A stretch of DNA of 26,635 nucleotides, from the NCBI GenBank assembly GCA_035260725.1, contig DATFUR010000027.1, positions 1 through 26,635 on the forward strand. Reading direction: 5' to 3'. This DNA is from DASRFS01 sp035260725 (GTDB taxonomy: Bacteria > Patescibacteriota > Microgenomatia > Levybacterales > UBA12049). Shown here one piece after another: positions 6,051 to 13,140 of the stretch. The notes below the pieces were generated by a model that saw only the letters and a program-made list of their open reading frames with translations, had not been told where the DNA came from and searched no databases. A program made the translations under genes and the position numbers. The stretch's first letter is position 1, and every line of letters begins with the position of its first letter.

Positions 6051-6233
6051 ATGCAAAGGGCCGCAAGCTTCCTTTCCGAAGTTCAGGAAGAGCTTAAAAA
6101 GGTAGTTTGGCCAACAAGAGACGAAGTTATAAGACTCACCATAACCGTGATTCTTATAAGTCTGATTGTTGGCCTATTTTTGGGAGGAGTAGATTTTGTC
6201 CTAACAAAACTATTGGAGACGGTAATTAAATAA
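6051..6233 (+). CDS. secE: Preprotein translocase subunit SecE
   Basis: A 60-residue single-span protein with the short amphipathic N-terminal helix ending in the SecE signature E-L-K-K-V-V-W-P-T-R (about residues 14-23). One transmembrane helix follows (about residues 28-54). This is the minimal one-span form found in most bacteria and stabilises SecY in the SecYEG channel. nusG starts 1 nt after the stop, the usual secE-nusG pairing. The start has no Shine-Dalgarno; the promoter ends 10 nt upstream. Confidence 0.93.
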   Translation: MQRAASFLSEVQEELKKVVWPTRDEVIRLTITVILISLIVGLFLGGVDFVLTKLLETVIK

Positions 6234-6234
6234 T

Positions 6235-6909
6235 ATGAATGACGATCAAAATTTAAAAAATGCTAAGGCACCCACGGATGTAGTTTCGGAAAATTCCGAA
6301 CCTGTTGTCAAAGACGAAGCAAATGAACCCTCTGCGGAAGAAAAAACCGTAGAACCGGTTGTGGAAGATGCTTCTGCAAACGCCGGTAAAGGAAAATGGT
6401 ACATAATTCACACTTATTCGGGCCACGAAAATAAGGTAGCTAAATCCCTAAAACAAAGAGTCGAGTCGATGGGTTTTGAAAATAGAGTTTTTGAGGTAAT
6501 TGTTCCAACCAGAAACACGGTTAAAGTCGCGGGCGGAAAAAAAGAGAACGTAATAGAGAAAATTTTTCCAGGTTACGTATTGGTAAGAATGGAATTAGAT
6601 GACGAGAGCTGGCTTTTGGTCCGAACAACGCAGGGAGTAACAGCTTTTATTGGCGCCGGCAACAAACCCACACCAATTTCGGACAAAGAAGTCGAAGCAA
6701 TCCAAAAGTTTATGAAGACAGAAGAGCCTTTGTACAAGACTGCTTTTGTCAAAGGCGAGGCTGTAAAGATAATCGATGGACCCTTTACCGACTTTTTAGG
6801 ATCTATTGACGACATTGACGAAGCAAGAGGAAAATTAAAAGTATTAGTTTCGATTTTTGGACGCGAAACACCTGTTGAATTAGATTTCTTGCAAGTTGCA
6901 AAATTATAA
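6235..6909 (+). CDS. nusG: Transcription termination/antitermination factor NusG with acidic N-terminal extension
   Basis: A 224-residue protein. Residues about 1-52 are an acidic, low-complexity extension (many Glu, Asp, Pro, Ala, Val) not found in ordinary NusG. The NGN domain follows (about 53-160: G-K-W-Y-I-I-H-T-Y-S-G-H-E-N-K-V then F-P-G-Y-V-L-V-R-M). The C-terminal KOW domain is about 170-224, with G-E-x-V-x-I-x-D-G-P-F and F-G-R-E-T-P-V-E-L-D-F. NusG binds RNA polymerase and links it to Rho, NusE or the ribosome. It is the second gene of secE-nusG-rplK-rplA; rplK starts 1 nt after the stop. Confidence 0.94.
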   Translation: MNDDQNLKNAKAPTDVVSENSEPVVKDEANEPSAEEKTVEPVVEDASANAGKGKWYIIHTYSGHENKVAKSLKQRVESMGFENRVFEVIVPTRNTVKVAGGKKENVIEKIFPGYVLVRMELDDESWLLVRTTQGVTAFIGAGNKPTPISDKEVEAIQKFMKTEEPLYKTAFVKGEAVKIIDGPFTDFLGSIDDIDEARGKLKVLVSIFGRETPVELDFLQVAKL

Positions 6910-6910
6910 A

Positions 6911-7333
6911 ATGGCAAAAAAGATTAAGACATTAATAAAAATTAACCTACCAGCCGGAGCAGCTACCCCTGCCCCACCTGTAGGAACCGCATTGGGTCCT
7001 CACGGACTTCCTATTATGGAGTTTGTTAAGGCGTTTAACGATAGAACAGCAGACCAAAAAGGCACTATTATTCCGGCTGTTATCACAGTTTTCGAAGATA
7101 GAACTTTCTCATTTATTATAAAGAAGCCTCCGGTTGCAGAAATGATCAAAAAAGCATTGTCTAGGGAAAAAGGGTCTCAAAAACCGGGACATGATTCGGC
7201 CGGTACGCTTACAAACAGTCAAGCAGAACAAATTGCAAATGCAAAAATGGAAGACTTGAATACGGATAATGTCGAACAAGCGGTAAAAATCGTAAAAGGA
7301 ACAGCCCGCTCAATGGGAATCGCGAGCGAATAA
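6911..7333 (+). CDS. rplK: Ribosomal protein L11
   Basis: A 140-residue protein starting MAKKIKTLIKINLPAGAATP. It contains the classic L11 block P-A-P-P-V-G-T-A-L-G-x-H-G (about residues 21-33), the N-terminal domain ending F-I-I-K-K-P-P-V, and the rRNA-binding C-terminal domain. L11 forms the GTPase-associated stalk base on 23S rRNA. The start at 6911 is chosen over an in-frame TTG at 6896, which would lie inside nusG. It is 1 nt downstream of nusG and 4 nt upstream of rplA, in the standard order. Confidence 0.95.
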   Translation: MAKKIKTLIKINLPAGAATPAPPVGTALGPHGLPIMEFVKAFNDRTADQKGTIIPAVITVFEDRTFSFIIKKPPVAEMIKKALSREKGSQKPGHDSAGTLTNSQAEQIANAKMEDLNTDNVEQAVKIVKGTARSMGIASE

Positions 7334-7337
7334 TTAT

Positions 7338-8162
7338 ATGGGAAAAATTAAAGTTAGAACACTGGGCACAGAAGACGAACAGCTTCAAAAAAACGAGCAA
7401 AAGAAAAAGTCGGAAGACAAAAAACTCGCTAAAGTTCAAGGCAGTGGAGGACAAAGAATTCCTGCTGTCGGTCCAACCGAGGAAGAATTGGATAAGTTAG
7501 ACGAACAAAAGCTAGTACCCGCGGAAGAAGTAAAAGAAGAACCAAAAAAAACAAAAAAAGAAAAATTTCAAAAAGAAAAACGGGCAAGATCCAAAAAATA
7601 CCAAGCATACGCGCAAATGATAGATAACAAATCTCTTCCGGTATCGGAAGCTTTAGAACTTCTCGAAAAAATGCAAAGAAAAACTTTTGATGAAACAGTT
7701 GAGCTTCATATAAATGCTTCGGACTCAAAAATTTCCGCGAGCACTACCCTTCCCCATGGAACAGGCAAAGCTTTAAGAGTTGCTATAACAACAGACGAGC
7801 TTATTGCAGAAGTCGAAACCGGAAAAGTAAACTTTGATATTCTTTTGGCAACACCGGCGATGATGCCCAAACTGGCAAAAGTTGCCAAAACTCTAGGGCC
7901 CAAAGGTTTAATGCCAAACCCCAAGAACGGAACTATAACAAACGATCCGGAAGAAGCTGCAAAAAAGTACGAAGGCGGACTCACCTTCATAAAAACCGAG
8001 GCTAAAGCTCCTCTTATTCACATTGCGGTAGGAAAAGTCTCGTTCGGCCCGAAAAAATTAGAAGAAAATATAGCAGCCGTACTTAGTGCTGTTAAAAAAG
8101 AAAATATTTCCCAAGCCACCTTAAAAAGCACAATGAGTCCAGGCATCAAACTGCAAATCTAA
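7338..8162 (+). CDS. rplA: Ribosomal protein L1 with charged N-terminal extension and shortened domain II
   Basis: A 274-residue protein, longer than the usual 230. Residues about 1-90 are a Lys/Glu-rich, probably disordered or helical extension. The L1 fold follows, with F-D-E-T-V-E-L-H-I-N, L-P-H-G-T-G-K, L-G-P-K-G-L-M-P-N-P-K-x-G-T and the C-terminal S-T-M-S-P-G-I-K-L. Compared from memory with other bacterial L1 proteins, about 18 residues are missing between R-V-A-I and F-D-I-L-L-A-T-P, in the Rossmann-like domain II. L1 binds the 23S rRNA L1 stalk and can autoregulate its own operon. Last gene of secE-nusG-rplK-rplA; the rplJ promoter begins 4 nt after the stop. Confidence 0.93.
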   Translation: MGKIKVRTLGTEDEQLQKNEQKKKSEDKKLAKVQGSGGQRIPAVGPTEEELDKLDEQKLVPAEEVKEEPKKTKKEKFQKEKRARSKKYQAYAQMIDNKSLPVSEALELLEKMQRKTFDETVELHINASDSKISASTTLPHGTGKALRVAITTDELIAEVETGKVNFDILLATPAMMPKLAKVAKTLGPKGLMPNPKNGTITNDPEEAAKKYEGGLTFIKTEAKAPLIHIAVGKVSFGPKKLEENIAAVLSAVKKENISQATLKSTMSPGIKLQI

Positions 8163-8165
8163 TCG

Positions 8166-8195
8166 TTGACAAAAATAGCAGCCACCTGATATCAT
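8166..8195 (+). promoter_or_regulatory. Promoter of rplJ-rplL
   Basis: TTGACA (8166-8171), an 18-nt spacer and TATCAT (8190-8195) preceded by TGA (extended -10 TGATATCAT). Lying directly after the rplA stop, it makes rplJL a separate transcription unit starting near 8202. Confidence 0.6.
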
Positions 8196-8201
8196 TGCTT
8201 T

Positions 8202-8299
8202 TACCTAAGACAGCGTGCACACAAATAAGACGCGCCGAGGAACAGAGTCCGAAGACAAGCGTGGATCGGGCAGATAAACTCTCTTAGGAGAGTTTTTTA
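8202..8299 (+). ncRNA. L10-type ribosomal protein leader
   Basis: The transcript upstream of rplJ carries AAGACAGCGTGC followed by GCGCCGAGGAA, which match the A-G-A-C-A-G-C and G-C-C-G-A-G-G blocks I know from the bacterial L10 leader that binds L10(L12)4. CCTAAGA (8204-8210) can pair with TCTTAGG (8282-8288) to close the leader, an alternative to the terminator hairpin just before the gene. The expected role is feedback control of rplJL by free L10/L12 complex. The motif call is from memory. Confidence 0.6.
8276..8298 (+). terminator. Attenuator terminator hairpin before rplJ, also covering its Shine-Dalgarno
   Basis: AAACTCTC (8276-8283) pairs with GAGAGTTT (8288-8295) around a TTAG loop and runs into six T (8293-8298), a textbook intrinsic terminator. 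The loop and 3' arm contain AGGAG (8286-8290), the Shine-Dalgarno for the TTG start at 8300, so the hairpin can block both transcription and translation. Confidence 0.65.
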
Positions 8300-8848
8300 T
8301 TGATCAAAAATATGAACGACAAAAAAGTAAGCAAAAATAGAGTCAAAAAAGAAGGAATCGTTGCCAAGCTAATAGACAAAAAAGCAAAAGCCAAAGCAAT
8401 GATCTTTACCAATTACCAGGGGCTTACCCACAAACAAATTGAGGAGCTCAAAAAAGGAATAAAAACGGCCGACGCCGAATTTGTTGTTGCCAAAAATTCC
8501 CTTTTGCAGAAGGCTTTTACGGACATCAAAAAGTTGGAGGAATTGGAAGGGCCAACCGGAACAATTTTTGCCTATTCGGATGTTGTTGCTCCTTTAAAAC
8601 AGGTCGCCAAGACTCTTAAGCAATTTAATCTTCCGACTATAAAGTTTGGGATATTAGAAGGCATAATTTACGACAGCGAACAGGTCTTAAAAATCTCCTC
8701 TTTGCCAACAAAAGACGTTTTAATTGCCCAATTTGTAGGCGGGATGAAGGCTCCCCTATATGGTTTGCACCGAGCTTTAAGCTGGAATTTACAAAAATTA
8801 GTAATGACTTTACAAGCAATAAGCGATAAGAAACAGACAACAAGTTAA
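8300..8848 (+). CDS. rplJ: Ribosomal protein L10
   Basis: A 182-residue protein with the L10 N-terminal rRNA-binding domain (K-A-M-I-F-T-N-Y-Q-G-L-T, about residues 33-44, then V-A-K-N-S-L-L-Q-K-A-F) and a C-terminal helical tail that carries L7/L12 dimers. The TTG start at 8300 has AGGAG 9 nt upstream; the ATG at 8312 is possible but 21 nt from that site, so TTG is preferred. Expression should depend on the upstream leader and terminator. rplL follows after 18 nt. Confidence 0.93.
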   Translation: MIKNMNDKKVSKNRVKKEGIVAKLIDKKAKAKAMIFTNYQGLTHKQIEELKKGIKTADAEFVVAKNSLLQKAFTDIKKLEELEGPTGTIFAYSDVVAPLKQVAKTLKQFNLPTIKFGILEGIIYDSEQVLKISSLPTKDVLIAQFVGGMKAPLYGLHRALSWNLQKLVMTLQAISDKKQTTS

Positions 8849-8866
8849 AAGGAGGTGAAAGTTTAA

Positions 8867-9256
8867 ATGGCAAAATTAAATAAAGACGAATTAATAAAAG
8901 CAGTCGAAGAAATGTCGGTTCTAGAACTTTCCGAAGTTGTAAAAGCTTTGGAAGAAAAGTTCGGAGTATCCGCGCAGGCAATGGTGGCCGCTCCCGCTGG
9001 AGCAGCAGCTCCGGCAGAAGCTGGAGAACCAGTCGAAGAACAAACTGTTTTTAATGTTGTGATTGCATCTTCGGGAGCAAACAAAATTTCGGTTATCAAA
9101 GCTTTGAGAGAATTAGTCCCAACTTTGGGCCTTAAAGACGCAAAAGATTTGGTAGACGCAGCTCCAAAAGAAGCATTAACAGCAGTTAACAAAAAAACTG
9201 CGGAAGAAGCAAAGGAAAAATTAACAGCAGCAGGCGCAACCGTAGAGTTAAAGTAA
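8867..9256 (+). CDS. rplL: Ribosomal protein L7/L12
   Basis: A 129-residue acidic stalk protein. The N-terminal dimerisation helix (L-S-E-V-V-K-A-L-E-E-K-F-G-V) leads to an Ala/Pro/Gly hinge (about residues 40-62). The C-terminal domain contains K-I-x-V-I-K-A-L-R-E, G-L-K-D-A-K-D-L-V-D and A-P-K, which contacts elongation factors. A very strong Shine-Dalgarno (AAAGGAGGTG) lies about 10 nt before the ATG, fitting the need for several copies per ribosome. It ends 5 nt from the stop of the convergent S74 protein gene. Confidence 0.96.
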   Translation: MAKLNKDELIKAVEEMSVLELSEVVKALEEKFGVSAQAMVAAPAGAAAPAEAGEPVEEQTVFNVVIASSGANKISVIKALRELVPTLGLKDAKDLVDAAPKEALTAVNKKTAEEAKEKLTAAGATVELK

Positions 9257-9312
9257 AGCTTTCAGTTTACGAGGAACCAACTGAAGCTTACGTCCGATGT
9301 CAGTGGTTCCTC
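9257..9312. terminator. Nested alternative hairpins at the rplL / S74-protein convergent ends
   Basis: GAGGAACCAACTGA (9271-9284) pairs with TCAGTGGTTCCTC (9300-9312), 13 bp with one bulge. A competing hairpin joins AGCTTTCAGTT (9257-9267) with AACTGAAGCT (9279-9288). The T-run after the large hairpin is weak (TATTTC). It lies inside the last codons of the minus-strand gene and is the best terminator candidate for rplJL. Confidence 0.4.
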
Positions 9313-12300
9313 TATTTCTACCGTGAACCCTGTTCCGGGTGTTTGATTCGTTATAACCAAAGGCTGTTTATTCGTTTTATTCCTCAAAGTCACGAAGATT
9401 TCGGATTTATCACTTACCGATGTTGTCGAAATTGCAATCGAAGTTGTTCCGGCTTTTATAACTCCCCTACCTGCAGAAGAGGAAGCAGAATCGGCGGTAT
9501 CGATATTGTATTTTTTTGCGGTTAGGTTGCCTGCTTTATCGATCAAGACTTTTCCGTTGAGAAAATTAATACCTCCTGCTCCTAGATTTTGGAGATAAAG
9601 GTCGGAGATTGTATTTATTGTTGCGCTTCCCGAAGCAACTGTTGAATCAAGTCCTTTAATAGATAGAAGTCCTGCTGATATATTTCCTGTTATACCAAGA
9701 TCGTTGGTCAATAATTTCTTTTGAACAGTTAAGTTATCAAAACTTGCCGAAGACGAAGCGGTTAGTGTTGCCGAGTTGCTCGACGATAAGACTAATTTCT
9801 CCAAATCCGAAATTCTTTTCTCGTGATTTTGTGCGACTAGAGTAAGCGGGGCTGTTAGCACCGGGTATTGAACCCAGTTTGGTAATCCTTGTCCGTCAAA
9901 AGTTACAAAGCGCGCGTCAACGGTTGCTATTTGTTCGGCTGCAAAACCAACGTAAATTGTATTTGGATTGTCAGCCTTTGATTTAGAGGTGTAGACAATA
10001 GGCTGGGCATTCAAGATTATATTCTGTGCATCGGGCAATGAGAGATTGGCTATTAAATTTTTATAACGAAGAGACGAGGTGGAGCGAAGAAGAATATTTG
10101 TATTTGTACTATCAACAAAGGCGTTAGCAGCAGAGGCGGTAGTACCGATACTATTAAAGTGAACCTCGCCTCCCACGACATCTGTTCTATAACTAGCGTC
10201 GCCTACTTCGACACCATCCACAGTACCGCCGAGCACAGCCGACCTAATTAGATTCACATTTAAGTTATTTGCGCTATTGCGCGCATAGACGGTTGATTGC
10301 CATGGAAGACGAATCGTTCCAGTTGTAGGAAGATTTCCGCCAATGTAAACCCCGGTCCCAAAATATCCGGTTCTTGGTCTTGTTGCTGCAGCTGCTCCAA
10401 TGTCGTAAGTATTGTCCGCGTTCCAAGTCGCATTACCGTATAAATTCAGATTGCCAGTTGAACTAAGTGTCATAACAATTGTCGGAGCAAATGTATTTCC
10501 GATTGTTAAACCAGAATTTGCAAACCAGTTAAAAGGGTTAGCTGCACCCCCGTTGATTTCAACTAATCCCGCTCCCGAGGTTCGGGCAACCCAATTAGCA
10601 CCGTTATAGCTTGCTCCCCCCGATACTACAATATCGCTGCTTGTAGCCGCAGTGAGAAATCCTCCATCGTTAGCCGTACTTGTTCCAAATCGAACTTGAG
10701 AAGCTCCTGAACCACCATTGACATCCAGTTTGTAATTAGGTCCCGTAGCCCCAATCCCAACATTTCCTGTGCTATCAATCGTCACTCTTGGAGTTGTGGT
10801 ATTGTTAGTGTGAAATGTTATTCCTCCCGAACCATTTTGGTTAAAGACTTCAAGATTATTTCTTCGCGCGGTTGTTGCGAAAGCGCTGTTTACAAACTCA
10901 ACAACTCCTTGCGAATTTCCATCTCCAAGAAGAATCTGTGAAGCACTTGTCGTATCAGTTGATTCAATCCTGGCAACCGTCGCACCGGAAGTTCCATATA
11001 CATGAAATTTTGCTCCCGGGCCCGTCGTCCCAATCCCGACATTGCCCTGTCCGGTTATAGCCAAGGCAGAAGCTGTAACATTTCCGCCGGCTGTATTGTA
11101 AACTTGAAAAGCGAGGTTATCGCTGGCATCAGTTACGCTTTGAGCGTGATGTAACTGATAAGCAAAAGCATTGGAGTTAAAAATTGTACCGCTAGAGGTG
11201 TTGCGATTAAAGGCCAAATCGGTGCCTGTATTCCCAATGTGTAATTTTTCGGTTCCCGATCCCAGCCTTACATCTCCCGATACCTCCAGCTTGTCATTGG
11301 GACTCGTGGTCCCAATACCGACATTGCCACTCGAATCAATTCTCAATCTTTCCGATCCTGCGGTTGAAATTCCTAATGCATCGGCCGCTGCCCTAAAGAG
11401 TCCTGTTGTCTGGGAGTTAGTAAATGAATAGCTCGGTGCTGCCGCCGATCCATTTGCCGCTAGAAATACTCCTGATGAAGATATGTTTCCCGAAAAAGAA
11501 GATGCAGAAGTTGAATTTGATGTAATTGTCCCTGTTGCCGTTATATTTCCCGATGCCGATATATCCTTTCCCGATATATTGCCCGATGTCGCCAGGTTTC
11601 CGTCTTTATCTACCGAGAGCTTTCTTAAATAAAGTGTTTGGAAAGTTTTGGATGTAATTCCTAAAGACGCACCTGTAAAATCTGTAGTTGCCGGATAAAT
11701 ATTGCCGAGGGAGTCTGCGGCAAGTGAGTTATCAGCAAGCCTAATATTGTTTTGCTCGGACGGAAAGATCGAATTGGAATCAGATGAACCTAAGGTTGAG
11801 CTGTATGCCTGTCCTTCGTTTAAATCTACGTCATCAACGTAAATTGTTCCCCCTTTATAGTTAATAGCCTCGATAATCGGGTATTTACCCAGAGGAAGAT
11901 TTGAGAAATTAGCAACCAGTCTTACCCAGGTATTGTCTTTTTTATCTGAAAGGTCAAAGTCCTCGTATCTGTCTTGGGAATATTGAATGTAGAATGAAGA
12001 ATTCAAAGTTCCATGGGAGAAGCTATCAAGATAGACAGGATCTGCTTTACTCACTTCTCCGAATAAACCAACCCTCAATTTTGCATTCTTAATTCCCAAT
12101 TCTGAATTCTTTATTCTAACCCAGACGGAAAGCTGGTAATCCCGTCCATTGATTGTCTGAATAGAAGGTTGTGAGATTCCAAGCTGGCAACCTGAAGAGA
12201 TTCTTGTGCAGTTATCGTCGTTTAGTTTTAACGCCAGCGTTCCGGAATGAATCGATTGATTTGTGACTTTTGTGTTGCCGCTGGTTGATTGCCCGATCAG

Positions 12301-13029
12301 ACTGTATCCTTTTGGATCCGCATTTAGGTTTCCTCCTTCAAAAGACGAGTTTACAATTTGATTAGTTGGCAAAAAGAGGGGTGAACCGCTAAATCCCGCT
12401 CCCGAAATTGTGTCGTTTTGCCCAAGAACCTCTTTCCCCGTTGGGTTTATATTCTGGGTGATTTCCTGATAATTTTTCTTCAAGTCATCGCCTATTATCG
12501 AGAGGATTGTCAAGGAAAGTCGTTGTTTTAAAAAAGTGGGATCTAGAAAGCTCAAAAGAACACCGCTGTAGATAAGAGCAATAGAAACTACCATGAGCCC
12601 TGCTACTACAAAGCCTAAAGAAGAATTATTTACACCCTTTTTAAGAGGTTCTTTGTTTTCGGAAATGTAAACATGAGGTTTCTCATAGTTTTTTAAATAA
12701 TTTATGACCTCCTGAGTAAAAACTCTATTTCCCGACTGATCTCTTTGGATCGTTATCTTACCTGATTTGTCCCAGCGGCGAAGAGTATTGATTGAAACAT
12801 CTAGAAGTTTTGCGGCTTCGTTTATTTGATAACGCTTCTCCGGAGTTTTCTTAGAGTGGAAGGTTTCTTTTAAATGCTGGAGATCCGATTCGGAGTAAAC
12901 CCTAATTCCTGTGGGCGATCTTCCTACGGAAATCTTGCCTTTCTTCTCCCACCGCCTTAATGTATTGATGGAAATACCCAAAATTTTCGCTGCTTCACCA
13001 ATAGAATATGATTTGTTGGACAGGTCCAT
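9262..13029 (-). CDS. Giant membrane protein: two MerR-type HTH domains, TM helix, carbohydrate-binding-like domain, tail-fibre repeats and S74 autoprocessing domain
   Basis: A 1255-residue protein numbered from the ATG at 13029 (GAGG 6 nt upstream; a GTG at 13092 would add 21 residues but has no ribosome site). Two MerR/excisionase-like HTH modules come first (about 7-55 and 67-113, each with I-N-T-L-R-R-W). One membrane helix follows (about 136-164), then a jelly-roll region like CBM4/9 (about 225-405) ending Y-V-D-D-V-D-L. Three G-N-V-G-I-G-x-T/A-x-P modules start near 568, 662 and 756. An S74 intramolecular chaperone domain (about 985-1080) contains SSLRYKNLI; S985 and K990 fit the Ser-Lys autocleavage pair. 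About 175 further residues follow. HTH would be cytoplasmic and the rest outside. Probably a trimeric surface fibre; the HTH role is unknown. Confidence 0.85.
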   Translation of the reverse strand: MDLSNKSYSIGEAAKILGISINTLRRWEKKGKISVGRSPTGIRVYSESDLQHLKETFHSKKTPEKRYQINEAAKLLDVSINTLRRWDKSGKITIQRDQSGNRVFTQEVINYLKNYEKPHVYISENKEPLKKGVNNSSLGFVVAGLMVVSIALIYSGVLLSFLDPTFLKQRLSLTILSIIGDDLKKNYQEITQNINPTGKEVLGQNDTISGAGFSGSPLFLPTNQIVNSSFEGGNLNADPKGYSLIGQSTSGNTKVTNQSIHSGTLALKLNDDNCTRISSGCQLGISQPSIQTINGRDYQLSVWVRIKNSELGIKNAKLRVGLFGEVSKADPVYLDSFSHGTLNSSFYIQYSQDRYEDFDLSDKKDNTWVRLVANFSNLPLGKYPIIEAINYKGGTIYVDDVDLNEGQAYSSTLGSSDSNSIFPSEQNNIRLADNSLAADSLGNIYPATTDFTGASLGITSKTFQTLYLRKLSVDKDGNLATSGNISGKDISASGNITATGTITSNSTSASSFSGNISSSGVFLAANGSAAAPSYSFTNSQTTGLFRAAADALGISTAGSERLRIDSSGNVGIGTTSPNDKLEVSGDVRLGSGTEKLHIGNTGTDLAFNRNTSSGTIFNSNAFAYQLHHAQSVTDASDNLAFQVYNTAGGNVTASALAITGQGNVGIGTTGPGAKFHVYGTSGATVARIESTDTTSASQILLGDGNSQGVVEFVNSAFATTARRNNLEVFNQNGSGGITFHTNNTTTPRVTIDSTGNVGIGATGPNYKLDVNGGSGASQVRFGTSTANDGGFLTAATSSDIVVSGGASYNGANWVARTSGAGLVEINGGAANPFNWFANSGLTIGNTFAPTIVMTLSSTGNLNLYGNATWNADNTYDIGAAAATRPRTGYFGTGVYIGGNLPTTGTIRLPWQSTVYARNSANNLNVNLIRSAVLGGTVDGVEVGDASYRTDVVGGEVHFNSIGTTASAANAFVDSTNTNILLRSTSSLRYKNLIANLSLPDAQNIILNAQPIVYTSKSKADNPNTIYVGFAAEQIATVDARFVTFDGQGLPNWVQYPVLTAPLTLVAQNHEKRISDLEKLVLSSSNSATLTASSSASFDNLTVQKKLLTNDLGITGNISAGLLSIKGLDSTVASGSATINTISDLYLQNLGAGGINFLNGKVLIDKAGNLTAKKYNIDTADSASSSAGRGVIKAGTTSIAISTTSVSDKSEIFVTLRNKTNKQPLVITNQTPGTGFTVEIEEPLTSDVSFSWFLVN

Positions 13030-13140
13030 ATTTAGCCTCAAATGATTAGGTTTGGGTAGGGTTGGATAGAGTCCATATGACAAGTGTTTCACGAAAGCAG
13101 AATGTTGTCAAGCTAAATGACAGCTAAAATTTGAAGATTT

